64,000 nucleotides of DNA from assembly GCF_900637185.1 (NCBI RefSeq), contig NZ_LR134352.1, forward strand, positions 6,314,001 to 6,378,000, given 5' to 3'. The notes below the pieces were generated by a model. That model was given only the letters and a program-made list of their open reading frames with translations. It was not told the DNA's origin and made no database searches. Position 1 is the first letter of the stretch. Every line of letters begins with the position of its first letter. The position numbers and the translations under genes were made by a program. The stretch is from Nocardia asteroides (lineage in GTDB: Bacteria; Actinomycetota; Actinomycetes; Mycobacteriales; Mycobacteriaceae). Shown here piece by piece: positions 8,600-16,612 of the stretch.

Positions 8600-8958
8600 T
8601 GGCCATGCATGCGACCCCGGCCGGGGACGACGAATTCAGCTGGACGGTGGAGGCGCCGCGCAACGGCCGGGCGCGGCATCGCGCACCGGGGGTGCCGAGT
8701 TCGTCCGCGGTGCTGGCACTGCGGGCGATCCCGGTGCTCGGCTGGGCCTTCCTGGCGCTCGGCGTGGTGCGGCCGTTCCGGTCGCGGCTGGGCCGGATCG
8801 TGTTCTGGATCGACGCGATGCTCAGCGTCGGCGTGCACGCGGCACAGATTCCGGTGGCGCGGCGGGAGGCCGCCCGGCGTGGGATTCCGGCGGGCCGGGC
8901 CGCGGCGATGACCATGCTGTTCGGGGCGACCTGGTGGAAAACCCTCGGCGATCGGTGA
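8599..8958 (+). CDS. Small membrane protein of the beta-lactone operon
   Basis: Unassigned 119-aa protein. After a hydrophilic N-terminus (1-37) there are two or three hydrophobic segments (about 38-58, 66-86 and 97-113). Short basic loops include VARREAARRG. The spacing of H, Q, R and G residues in the second half loosely recalls small TMEM254/DUF4499-type membrane proteins, but I am not sure. Its ATG overlaps the nltB stop (TAATG), so it is made together with the condensing enzymes. It may anchor the lipid-handling enzymes at the membrane or help move the product. It is not one of the core enzymes I remember for nocardiolactone. Confidence 0.75.
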   Translation: MAMHATPAGDDEFSWTVEAPRNGRARHRAPGVPSSSAVLALRAIPVLGWAFLALGVVRPFRSRLGRIVFWIDAMLSVGVHAAQIPVARREAARRGIPAGRAAAMTMLFGATWWKTLGDR

Positions 8959-8989
8959 CGCCGCGCGGGCGCGGCCGTACGGTGTCGTC

Positions 8990-10009
8990 ATGACTGTCCT
9001 GGTGACGGGGGCGAGCGGATTCGTCGGCGGCGCGGTCGTGCGCGCCCTGGCCGGCGCCGGAACGACGGTCAGGGCGATGGTGCGGGATCCGGCGACCGCC
9101 CCGGCGGGTGTCGAAGTGGCGGTCGCCGAGCTGGGCGACACCGCCGCGCTGGCCCGCGCCGTCACCGGTGTGCGGGCGGTGGTGCACGCCGCGGCGCTGC
9201 TCGGGGAGTTCGGCAGGCCCGCGGAGTTCTTCGCGGTGAACGTGGCGGGCACCGACCGGCTCATGCAGGAGGCCGCGGCGGCCGGTGCGCGGCGGTTCGT
9301 GTTCCTCGGCAGTCCCAGCGCGCTCATGGCGCCCGACGGCGGTGATCAGCTCGGCATCGACGAGACGGTGCCGTATCCGGACCGCTTCCTGAACAGCTAC
9401 TGCCAGACCAAGGCGGTCGCCGAACAGCTGGTGCTCGCCGCCGACACGCCCGCGTTCACCACCTGCTCGCTGCGGCCGCGCGCGGTGTGGGGCCCCGGCG
9501 ATCGGCACGGGCCGATCGTGCAGATCCTGGCGAAGTTGCGCGCGGGCCGGCTGCCCGACCTGTCCGGCGGGCGCGAGGTGCTGGCCTCGCTGTGCTACAT
9601 CGACCATCTCACGCACGCGGTGCAACTGGCGCTGACGGCCGAGAATGTCGGTGGGCGAGCCTATTTCGTGGCCGACGCGGAGCCGGTACAGGTATGGCCG
9701 ACGATGGCGGCGGTGGCCGAGCGGTTCGGGCTGGCCGCACCGCGCGTCACCGTGCCCGCTCCTGTGCTGGGCGGCGCGCTGGCGGCGATCGAGACGGTGT
9801 GGCGGATCCCGGCGGTCGCGCAGCGCTGGACGCCGCCGCTGTCGCGCTACGCCGTCGCCCTGGTCACCCGATCGGCGACCTACGATCTGTCGCGCGCCGA
9901 ACGCGAACTCGGCTACCGGCCGACGGTCCCGTTCGCCGAGGGACTGGACCGTTTCCACGACTGGGTCACCGAGATCGGCGGCCTGGACCGGCTGGTGGCG
10001 CAGCTGTGA
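8990..10009 (+). CDS. nltD: NAD(P)-dependent 3-hydroxy reductase, OleD/NltD-like
   Basis: Extended short-chain dehydrogenase (3-beta-HSD/epimerase family), 339 aa. The Rossmann motif TGASGFVG is at residues 6-13 and the catalytic YxxxK is YCQTK near residue 137, preceded by a serine-containing SPSALM. In OleABCD-type pathways this enzyme reduces the 2-alkyl-3-ketoacid to the 3-hydroxyacid that is then closed to a beta-lactone. The ATG lies 31 bp after the membrane-protein gene and the stop overlaps the glycosyltransferase start in GTGA. Sequence alone would allow a sugar epimerase or steroid dehydrogenase; gene context decides. Confidence 0.83.
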   Translation: MTVLVTGASGFVGGAVVRALAGAGTTVRAMVRDPATAPAGVEVAVAELGDTAALARAVTGVRAVVHAAALLGEFGRPAEFFAVNVAGTDRLMQEAAAAGARRFVFLGSPSALMAPDGGDQLGIDETVPYPDRFLNSYCQTKAVAEQLVLAADTPAFTTCSLRPRAVWGPGDRHGPIVQILAKLRAGRLPDLSGGREVLASLCYIDHLTHAVQLALTAENVGGRAYFVADAEPVQVWPTMAAVAERFGLAAPRVTVPAPVLGGALAAIETVWRIPAVAQRWTPPLSRYAVALVTRSATYDLSRAERELGYRPTVPFAEGLDRFHDWVTEIGGLDRLVAQL

Positions 10010-10764
10010 GCGCCGGCGAGCTCTGGGTGGTGATCCCCGCCTTCGACGAGGAGCGCGGGATCGGCGCGACCCTGGAAGCCATTGCCGCGCAGCGTGATAC
10101 CGGCTTCCGGGTGGTGGTGGTCGACAACGGTTCCAGCGACCGCACCGTCGAGATCGTGCGCGCGTTCGCGGCGGCGCATCCCGTGCCCGCCATCGAGGTG
10201 ATCAGTGAGCCGCAGAAGGGCACCGGCGCCGCCGCCGACACCGGGATGCGCTACGCCATCGCCCAGGGCGCGGCCTACCTCGCCCGCACCGACGCCGACT
10301 GCCTGCCCGCACCGGACTGGACGCAGCGGATCAAGGCGGCGTTCGGCACCGGACTGCGGCTGGTCAGCGGGCAGCTGGTGCCGCGCACCGACGAAGGCAT
10401 CTCGTGGGTCGACCGCACCGTCATCCGGGTCGCGCTGGAGGTGGCCTCGGCCTTCGGGAAGGTGCGCTCGGGCAATCGTGACCCGAAGTACTTGGGCCCG
10501 TACGTGATGACGCCCGGCTGCAATATGGCCATCACCGCCGAGTTGTACACGGCCGCAGGCGGATTCCCGCGCACCGCGATCGAGGATCTGCACGAGGACC
10601 GGGCCCTGGTGAACGCGGTGCGCACGATCACCACCGACTACGGCCTGCGTCGCGACGTGCGGGTCTACGGCTCCAACCGGCGGGTGCGGGCGTGGGGCAT
10701 CCGCAAGACGCTGGCCTGGTACGCCGACCACCGGTACCGGCCCGACATCGTGGACATCCGGTGA
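10006..10764 (+). CDS. Family 2 glycosyltransferase inside the beta-lactone operon
   Basis: Predicted inverting glycosyltransferase of the GT-A fold, 252 aa, without obvious membrane spans. It has the N-terminal VVIPAFDEE, the nucleotide-binding DNGSSDRT, the metal-binding DADC (DxD-like) near residue 98 and an acidic catalytic region around EDLHEDRA. It is coupled by GTGA overlaps both to the reductase before it and to the AMP-ligase after it, so it is an integral part of the operon. It may glycosylate a hydroxyl on the lipid product or make a glycolipid carrier. Donor and acceptor cannot be read from the sequence. Confidence 0.85.
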   Translation: MSAGELWVVIPAFDEERGIGATLEAIAAQRDTGFRVVVVDNGSSDRTVEIVRAFAAAHPVPAIEVISEPQKGTGAAADTGMRYAIAQGAAYLARTDADCLPAPDWTQRIKAAFGTGLRLVSGQLVPRTDEGISWVDRTVIRVALEVASAFGKVRSGNRDPKYLGPYVMTPGCNMAITAELYTAAGGFPRTAIEDLHEDRALVNAVRTITTDYGLRRDVRVYGSNRRVRAWGIRKTLAWYADHRYRPDIVDIR

Positions 10765-12278
10765 CGATCGATTTCCTGGACCACCTGGGGATGCAGGCCG
10801 ACCGCATCCCCGACGCCTCGGCGCTCGGCACGGTGGGCAAGCGCGCCATGACCTATCGCGAGCTGGTCGGCACCGTCGACCGGGTCGCGGCCAATCTCGG
10901 TGCGGCCGGGTTCGTTCCGGGCGACCGGATGCTGTTCTCGATCCGGCCGAGCGTGTCCTCGGTGACCCTGATCTTCGGGGTGATCGCGGCGGGCGGCACC
11001 ATCGTGTTCGTCGATCCCGGCGTGGGGCCCGAACTGTTCGCCCGCCGCGTGGCGCTGGTCGAACCGACCTGGGCCGCCACGGAATCGCTGCTGTACGCGG
11101 TGAGCGGACCGCTGTCCGGGTTCGGGCGCAGGCGCGGGCTCGCCCTCCCCCGGTTCGGCGCGCTCGACGTGCGCCACATCCACAGCGGCCCCTGGCTGCC
11201 CGGCACCCCAGCGGGGTCGATTCCGTTGCGCCGCTTCACCGGTCCCGCCGCGAGCACGGCGACCGTGCGCGCCGACCCGGCCGCGCCCGCGCTCATCGTG
11301 TTCACCTCCGGGACCACCGACGACCCGAAAGCCGTTGTCCACACCCGGGCTTCGCTGGGCGCCGGGCTGGCGGCGATGGGCGGGCAGACCAGCCTCGCGC
11401 CGGGCGCGTTCCTGCACACCGAGCAGCTGATGATGGGGCTGCCCGCGCTGATGGCGGGCGCGCGCTGGGCGATGCCGCCGTATCCCCGGTTCGGCACCCA
11501 CGTCGATCCGGTGCGGTTCACCCAGAATCTGCACAGCGCGACGCACGCCTTCTACACCCCCGCCGATCTGGCGGTGGCGCTCACCGCGCTCGAAGCCGGC
11601 GAGATCGGGCCGCCGCCGTATCTGCGCCAGGTTGCGCTCGGCGGCGCGCCGGTCACGCCCGCGCTGCTGCGGCGAGCCCGGAAGTCGCTGCCCGGCACCG
11701 AGTTCCTGGCCGTCTACGGGATGACGGAGATCCTGCCCGTCGCGGTCACCAACGATGTCGCCAAGCTCGCGCACACCGGCGATCTGCTCGGGGCGCCGGT
11801 GCACGGGGTGACCGCGCGGATCGCGGCGGACGGCGAGCTGGTGCTGTCGGGGCCGAATCTGTGTCGCGGCTATCTCGGCGACGAACCGCTCACCGAGATC
11901 CACACCGGCGACCTCGCCCGCTTCGACGGTGACCAGCTGGTCCTCACCGGCCGCAAGAAGGACATGATGATCCGCGGCAAGACCAATATCTATCCGGGAC
12001 TGTACGAACCGGTGATCACCGCGATCGACGGGGTTCGTGAAGCGATCATGGTCGGCATCCCCGACGAGGTCGGCGACGAGCGCATCGTCCTCGCCGTCGT
12101 GCCCGCTCCCGGCGCGGGCGATGTCGCCACGCTGCTGCGCACCCGGCTCCCGCATCTCATCGACACCTCCGCCGTGCCTGACGACATCGTCCTGGTCGAC
12201 CGCATCCCGGTCACCGGCCGCACCAACAAGCCCGACCGCACCGCCCTGCGCGAGCAGCTGCGGCACCGGCTGGACTGA
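10761..12278 (+). CDS. nltC: AMP-forming ligase-like beta-lactone synthetase, OleC/NltC-like
   Basis: ANL-superfamily enzyme, 505 aa, proposed to adenylate the 2-alkyl-3-hydroxyacid and close it to a cis-beta-lactone. Visible core motifs are VFTSGTTDDPKAV (A3), VYGMTE (A5), HTGDLARFDG (A7), GRKKDMMIRGKTNIYPG (A8) and the C-terminal TGRTNKPDR with the invariant lysine (A10). The GTG at 10761 is fixed by the GTGA overlap with the glycosyltransferase. In the OleC pathway an OleB decarboxylase normally follows and releases an olefin; none is present here, so the pathway should stop at the beta-lactone, as in nocardiolactone. An ordinary fatty acyl-AMP ligase is the alternative reading. Confidence 0.83.
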   Translation: MTIDFLDHLGMQADRIPDASALGTVGKRAMTYRELVGTVDRVAANLGAAGFVPGDRMLFSIRPSVSSVTLIFGVIAAGGTIVFVDPGVGPELFARRVALVEPTWAATESLLYAVSGPLSGFGRRRGLALPRFGALDVRHIHSGPWLPGTPAGSIPLRRFTGPAASTATVRADPAAPALIVFTSGTTDDPKAVVHTRASLGAGLAAMGGQTSLAPGAFLHTEQLMMGLPALMAGARWAMPPYPRFGTHVDPVRFTQNLHSATHAFYTPADLAVALTALEAGEIGPPPYLRQVALGGAPVTPALLRRARKSLPGTEFLAVYGMTEILPVAVTNDVAKLAHTGDLLGAPVHGVTARIAADGELVLSGPNLCRGYLGDEPLTEIHTGDLARFDGDQLVLTGRKKDMMIRGKTNIYPGLYEPVITAIDGVREAIMVGIPDEVGDERIVLAVVPAPGAGDVATLLRTRLPHLIDTSAVPDDIVLVDRIPVTGRTNKPDRTALREQLRHRLD

Positions 12279-12285
12279 ACCGTCG

Positions 12286-13575
12286 TCAGCGGTTGAGCGG
12301 GGCGACGGTGCGGTCGGCCAGGAGTTCGACGGTGGCGTGCGGGAGCTGGGTGTCGACGTAGCAGAAGGTGATCGACATCGTGTCGTCGTAGGTGGCCACG
12401 GCGACGGTGAGGGCGCTGGCACAGGAGTTGGTCCCCGCGACGGTGAGCGCCGTGATCGGCAGCGGCGCGGGAGTTTCGGGGGCGGTGAGCCTGCCGAGAT
12501 TGCTGAGCGTGACATTCCACGGGGCCCGGCGATCGACGAGTTCCACCGCGCGGACACCGGATTCGAGGGAACGGGGGCAGCCGTAGCGGATGGCGGCCAA
12601 GCCGGCCAGGTCGGCGCCGCCGGTGATGCGCTGGGCCAGTTGCGCTTTGGCGGCCCGGGCGGCGTCCCAGAGTGACTCCCCCGGGCCGAAGGGGACGAAG
12701 GCCGGGACGACAGCGGTGAACATGCCCGGTTCGTCGTCGGCGGGCGCGGGCCGCAGCCGGGAGCGGACGTCGACGGGGATGCCGATCGCGGCCGTCCCGG
12801 AGCCCAGTGGGCGGTTCAGCGCGCCGAGCGCCTGGGCGAGGGCGGCGGTCAGGGCCGCGTTGACGGTGACGCCCGCGCGGCGGCAGCGGGTGCGCAGCGC
12901 GGCGAGTTCGTTGCCGTCGATGGCGCGGATGACCGTGCGGGTACGGCGGGCGCGCAGGGGCGGCGGAGTGCCGGGCAGGCCGACGGCGCGCCGGGTGAAC
13001 ACCGTGAGCTGGCCGGTGAGATTCGTGCGGAGACAGGTGAGCAGGCGAGTGTGCCTGCGCGGGATCAGCTCGTCGGCGGGCGGCGTCGGCGGACGGGTGA
13101 CGGTGGCCGCGGGTGCGCCGAAGGCGACGGCCAGGATGCGCGAGCCCAGCGCGGCCATCGACCGGCCGTCGATCAGCACATGGGAGAACACCAGGATCAG
13201 GTCGTGCTGTTCGTCGGAAGTGCCGGGGCGCCAGGCCAGATCGATCAGCCTGCCCGGTGCGGTCGCGAGGTCGACCGGGGTCGCGAGCTGTTCGTCGAGG
13301 ACGGTGCGCCACTCGTCCGGGTCGGCGACGATCCGGTGCAGCACCGGCAGATGCGGATCCGGCGCGGGCACGAACCGCGGGCCGTCCGCGACGACCACCC
13401 GCAGCAGTGGATATTCGGCGACGACGGCGGCCGCCGCGTCCTCGAGCCGGTAGGCGCCGATCGGCCCGCGTACCCGCAGGCGGACCACGCAGTTGGCCGG
13501 CGACAGCTGATCGACCAGCCAGAACCAGCGCTCCGAGGCCGAGAGCTGGCGCTCGATCTCCCCGGCCCGCACCAT
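12286..13575 (-). CDS. PapA/condensation-type acyltransferase
   Basis: Acyl-CoA-dependent acyltransferase of the chloramphenicol-acetyltransferase-like fold, 429 aa. The catalytic HxxxD motif is intact as SHVLIDGRS near residue 135, and the DVRSRLRP block resembles the second conserved segment of polyketide-associated acyltransferases. Such proteins esterify long-chain diols, trehalose or similar lipid alcohols. The ATG at 13575 was chosen where similarity begins; GTG 13593 is an alternative. It converges on nltC with only 7 bp between stops, so it is on a separate transcript. A role in esterifying the lipids made next door is possible but unproven. Confidence 0.8.
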   Translation of the reverse strand: MVRAGEIERQLSASERWFWLVDQLSPANCVVRLRVRGPIGAYRLEDAAAAVVAEYPLLRVVVADGPRFVPAPDPHLPVLHRIVADPDEWRTVLDEQLATPVDLATAPGRLIDLAWRPGTSDEQHDLILVFSHVLIDGRSMAALGSRILAVAFGAPAATVTRPPTPPADELIPRRHTRLLTCLRTNLTGQLTVFTRRAVGLPGTPPPLRARRTRTVIRAIDGNELAALRTRCRRAGVTVNAALTAALAQALGALNRPLGSGTAAIGIPVDVRSRLRPAPADDEPGMFTAVVPAFVPFGPGESLWDAARAAKAQLAQRITGGADLAGLAAIRYGCPRSLESGVRAVELVDRRAPWNVTLSNLGRLTAPETPAPLPITALTVAGTNSCASALTVAVATYDDTMSITFCYVDTQLPHATVELLADRTVAPLNR

Positions 13576-13716
13576 CGCCCCACCTTCGCTCGTCACCTCA
13601 CCACCACGACGATTCGCCCGTGCGCACGTCCTCGAGGGTACGACCGGGCCACCCACCGCGCCCGCATGTGTCGTCCACCGGTGCGCCGCCCCGACCCGCG
13701 ACCAGAGCACAGGCCG

Positions 13717-13745
13717 TTCACAGGCTGTTACTACGTGCGTATTAT
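13717..13745 (+). promoter_or_regulatory. Promoter of the toxin-antitoxin pair (leaderless)
   Basis: TTCACA (13717-13722) and TATTAT (13740-13745) are spaced exactly 17 bp. The predicted first transcribed base is at or within a base of the ATG at 13752, so the toxin mRNA would have no leader. Confidence 0.65.
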
Positions 13746-13751
13746 GAGGTT

Positions 13752-14030
13752 ATGGGTTTCGAGTGGCCTGATTGGGCGATCGCTCACCTGGTCGGCGTCG
13801 AACCCAGCGAGGTACGGCAGGTCCTCGCAGCGTCACGACGGTGGCCACGCCCGGCCTTCGACGGTCAGGTGGCCGTTCTGACGGTGTGGGGGCGCACCAC
13901 GGCCGGACGCCCGCTGATCGTGGTCACACGGCAGCGCGACGACTGGACGTGGGTGATCATCGGCGCCCGCGCGTTGCGCGCCGAGGAACTGGCGCAGTTC
14001 GAGGAGTGGGAAAGTGGGAACACCGCATGA
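13752..14030 (+). CDS. Putative BrnT-like toxin of a type II toxin-antitoxin pair
   Basis: Small 92-aa protein starting FEWPDWAIAHLVGVEPSEV. This recalls the N-terminus of BrnT-family ribonuclease toxins (FEW...K...H.GV...EA), followed by a beta-strand-rich middle (VAVLTVWG, GRPLIVVT, WVIIGARAL) and a C-terminal helix rich in Glu. It is directly coupled by ATGA to a ribbon-helix-helix protein, the usual BrnTA order with toxin first. Catalytic residues cannot be fixed by eye and the similarity is distant; a non-toxic DUF is possible. Confidence 0.62.
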   Translation: MGFEWPDWAIAHLVGVEPSEVRQVLAASRRWPRPAFDGQVAVLTVWGRTTAGRPLIVVTRQRDDWTWVIIGARALRAEELAQFEEWESGNTA

Positions 14031-14350
14031 GCGAGCAGGACTATCCATCGAGTAAGGAAGAACTCACCGACTTCATGGATCGGCTGAGTTTCTCCGACGC
14101 GCCCGCCGACGCCCCGCCCCGGCTGCCCGCCAACGAGGACATCATGGTGACCACCTCCATCCGGTTGCCCCTCGGGCTGCATTCCCGCCTGAAGGACCTG
14201 GCCGACGAACGCCGCGTCGGGGTGTCCACGCTGCTGCGGGAGTGGGCCGAAGCCGCGGTCGCCGAGATCGACGACGAGGATCAGCTGATCTCGCTCGCCG
14301 AGGCGAAACGCGCGCTGTCGCGGGTCCACCCCATCCATCGGGCCAGCTGA
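14027..14350 (+). CDS. Ribbon-helix-helix antitoxin-like protein
   Basis: 107-aa partner of the preceding gene. An acidic, probably disordered N-terminus (1-40) would wrap the toxin. Residues about 42-82 (VTTSIRLPLGLHSRLKDLAD, then a GVSTLLREWAE helix) are a typical CopG/BrnA ribbon-helix-helix DNA-binding domain, with the first strand giving the operator contacts. The start overlaps the upstream stop in ATGA. In such pairs the antitoxin neutralises the toxin and represses their common promoter, here the TTCACA/TATTAT element upstream. Confidence 0.72.
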   Translation: MSEQDYPSSKEELTDFMDRLSFSDAPADAPPRLPANEDIMVTTSIRLPLGLHSRLKDLADERRVGVSTLLREWAEAAVAEIDDEDQLISLAEAKRALSRVHPIHRAS

Positions 14351-14407
14351 TCCACCGACCCGCCGGGATCGTGCACGCGCGAAAACCACAGGGTGTAAAC
14401 ATGGCTC

Positions 14408-15085
14408 ATGAAATTCTGGCGGCGTCGCCCGAAAGGTGATCTGCACGCGGTGCCCTCCTGGCCCACCGACCCCGACGCCAGGCAGGCGCTGGCCCGCTAT
14501 CTGAACAATCTGCCCACCGACCCGGCCGCCCCGCGCACGACCGAAATGCTGTTCAACGGCTGGGGACTCGACCTCGGCGGCAGCGACCTGTCCGGGCTCG
14601 ACCTGGGTGGCGCCGAGCTCGGCGAGGCGCGGCTGACGGGGGCGCGGCTGGTCGACACCGACCTCTACGGCGCGTGGATGCTGTCCACGGATCTGTCCGG
14701 CGCGGACCTCACCGGCGCCGACCTGGGCAAGGCGCAGGCCCGCGACTGCACCCTGCGCGAGACCACCTTGCACGGCGCCCGCCTGATGAAGGCCGACTTC
14801 GCGACCTCCGATTTCCACGGCGCCGACCTCACCGGCGCCGACCTGCGCCGAGGCACGTTCAGCGACACCGACTTCCGCGGCGCCAGCCTGCGCGGGTGCC
14901 GCGTCGACTCGGCCAGCTTCTGTGGCGCGCGGCTGGGACACTGCGCCGTCGCCGGGGCCGCGGGCACCATCGACGGCCCGGTCGACGTGGGCGAACGCAG
15001 CCCGCACTGGCTCGACGGCGCGGAACTCGCCGCCTGGTTCGCCGCCTCGGGCGCCCCCGCCGTCACCGTTCGTTCCCTGCACTAA
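14408..15085 (+). CDS. Pentapeptide-repeat protein
   Basis: 225 aa. Residues about 50-175 are tandem A(D/N)LxX-type pentapeptides (for example GSDLSGLDLGGAEL and GADLTGADLGKA), which fold into a right-handed quadrilateral beta-helix. Some members mimic DNA and protect gyrase (MfpA/Qnr); most have unknown roles. The N-terminus is basic (MKFWRRRPKGD) and the C-terminus is a short non-repeat cap. No partner gene is obvious, so gyrase protection is only one possibility. Confidence 0.85.
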   Translation: MKFWRRRPKGDLHAVPSWPTDPDARQALARYLNNLPTDPAAPRTTEMLFNGWGLDLGGSDLSGLDLGGAELGEARLTGARLVDTDLYGAWMLSTDLSGADLTGADLGKAQARDCTLRETTLHGARLMKADFATSDFHGADLTGADLRRGTFSDTDFRGASLRGCRVDSASFCGARLGHCAVAGAAGTIDGPVDVGERSPHWLDGAELAAWFAASGAPAVTVRSLH

Positions 15086-15164
15086 CCGAAACCACGCCCG
15101 GGCGCGGGGCACGCACTCACGAATTTCCTTGCCCTGGTGCGTATTCCGCGCGCATTCTGACGCG

Positions 15165-15941
15165 GTGCAGAAGCTGTTCGCGGTGATCCTCGCAGTCGTC
15201 GTCGGGTTCGGCGCCGCCGCCTGCCTCGACGACAAACCAGCCGGGGAGAAGTCGACCGCCGAGATCGCGCAGGAGATCGCCTGCGAGCTGGTGGTGCCGA
15301 TCATCGACGCCGTGGTGGTGAAGATGCGGGCCGGCGTGACCGTGACGGCGACACTGATCGCCGCCGCCACCGGCCTCGCGCTGAGCAAGGCCTGCACGCT
15401 GCTGCTGGACCGGATCGGCGCGGCGCCCGACGAAGAACACGAGGTCACTCTCGACAACGGCAAGGGCTCGGAGACCACCAAGATCAGCGGCAACACCTTC
15501 ACCAGCGTCACCGAGAGCTGGTGCAAGCGGACCGGCGGCTGCACCGGCTACGACCGCTGCCCCACCGACTACCTGTGCTTGTTCACCGGCAGCGAGGGCA
15601 CCGGCAAGATGTCGCTGTTCAAGATCGGCTCCCCCGACCTGGCGGGCCAGCACATCGACGCCGCCACCGTCTCCGTCTACAACCGCAGCGGCAAGACCGC
15701 CACCCTCTTCGCCGCCCGCGGCCATTCCGGCGACACCCACACGGTCGCGACATCCGCCAAGGGCGATCTTCCCGCCGCCTGGCAATCTCGCGCTCGTTCT
15801 TTGACGGTCGGCCCCATCCCCACCGCCACCCCGACCACGCCCACCGGCCCGAGCACCCCGAAATCATCCGCGCCATCGTCGTCGACAACCACGTCGTCGA
15901 CGACCACCACACCCACCAGTTCGTCGTCTTCCGTGAACTGA
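15165..15941 (+). CDS. Probable lipoprotein with I36/crystallin-like domain and Ser/Thr-rich tail
   Basis: 258 aa from the GTG at 15165, chosen because a hydrophobic signal (residues 2-19) starts there and ends in GAAAC, an acceptable lipobox. A hydrophobic helix (about 45-85) follows, then a cysteine-containing module (WCKRTGGCTGYDRCPTDY, LCLFTGSEGTGKMSLF) that resembles the beta/gamma-crystallin-type peptidase-inhibitor I36 fold. The last 45 residues are almost only Ser, Thr and Pro, as in wall-spanning linkers. No clear Shine-Dalgarno is visible. Anchoring in the membrane with the tail facing outward is inferred; function unknown. Confidence 0.72.
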   Translation: MQKLFAVILAVVVGFGAAACLDDKPAGEKSTAEIAQEIACELVVPIIDAVVVKMRAGVTVTATLIAAATGLALSKACTLLLDRIGAAPDEEHEVTLDNGKGSETTKISGNTFTSVTESWCKRTGGCTGYDRCPTDYLCLFTGSEGTGKMSLFKIGSPDLAGQHIDAATVSVYNRSGKTATLFAARGHSGDTHTVATSAKGDLPAAWQSRARSLTVGPIPTATPTTPTGPSTPKSSAPSSSTTTSSTTTTPTSSSSSVN

Positions 15942-15944
15942 GCG

Positions 15945-16349
15945 CTACTCGCGGTCTCCGACGACGCGGACCGCGCACTTCACACCGGAGGCGTTGGCCA
16001 GCCTGCTGTCCGTGGTGAGCAGCTCACACCCATAGGCTTCGGCGGCCGCGACGTAAGCGGCGTCGTAGGCGGACAGGTTGTCGCGCAGTTCCCAGATCCT
16101 GGGGACGAGGACCCGGGTCACGGGAACCTCGGGGTCCAGCCTGCCGAGAGCGGTGACCGCACGGGCGCCCTGCTCGGCGGTGATGGTGCCCGCGCGGGTG
16201 AACCGCCGGATCACCGACAGCACCTCGACCGTCCAGTGTTGCGGAGCGATCCATCGATTGTCGGATTCCAGGGCACTGCGGCAGGCATCGCCGAGCGGGT
16301 CCGGGTTCAGGAGGGCATGGACGAACACCGACGCGTCGACCACGATCAC
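15945..16349 (-). CDS. vapC: PIN-domain toxin VapC
   Basis: 134-aa PIN-fold ribonuclease. The four acidic metal ligands are in the expected places: D5 (VVDASVF), E42 (WTVEVLS), D96 (SAYDAAYVA) and D114 (LLTTDSRL). VapC toxins cut specific tRNAs or rRNA when released from VapB. The start overlaps the vapB stop by 4 bp (ATGA), so the two are translated together, antitoxin first. The gene is complete and shows no damage. Confidence 0.9.
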   Translation of the reverse strand: MIVVDASVFVHALLNPDPLGDACRSALESDNRWIAPQHWTVEVLSVIRRFTRAGTITAEQGARAVTALGRLDPEVPVTRVLVPRIWELRDNLSAYDAAYVAAAEAYGCELLTTDSRLANASGVKCAVRVVGDRE

Positions 16350-16612
16350 CCGCCGAGCCCCCGCCCGCCCAGGTCCGAATCCCGTTCGGCCCGTTCGGCA
16401 TCCAGCGCGACTTCCACCTCGCGCGTGGTGAAGGCGATGTCCATCGCGGCGGGGCTGAACTGTTTGAGTACGGCGATGTTGTCCTGCCTGCGTGCCTCGT
16501 CGCGGACCAGGTCGAACAGGAAGGCCTGGAGCGACTGGCCACGCTGCCGGGCCAGCGCGACCAGCTGGTCGCGCAGCGGCTCCGGCACATCACGTATCTG
16601 CAAGGCGACCAT
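16346..16612 (-). CDS. vapB: VapB-type antitoxin
   Basis: 88-aa antitoxin. The N-terminal ribbon-helix-helix (MVALQIRDVPEPLRDQL, ALARQRGQSLQAFLFDLV) binds DNA and the C-terminal acidic half should bind VapC. The start codon lies inside one of two CATGCATG operator copies, and a TACTAT -10 element sits between them, so the mRNA is leaderless or nearly so. The regulation is expected to be repression by the VapBC complex. Confidence 0.87.
   Translation of the reverse strand: MVALQIRDVPEPLRDQLVALARQRGQSLQAFLFDLVRDEARRQDNIAVLKQFSPAAMDIAFTTREVEVALDAERAERDSDLGGRGLGG

Noticed and set aside
8599..8958. Small gene between nltB and nltD read as an OleB-like hydrolase
   Set aside because: It is 119 aa, has membrane spans and no catalytic alpha/beta-hydrolase motif.
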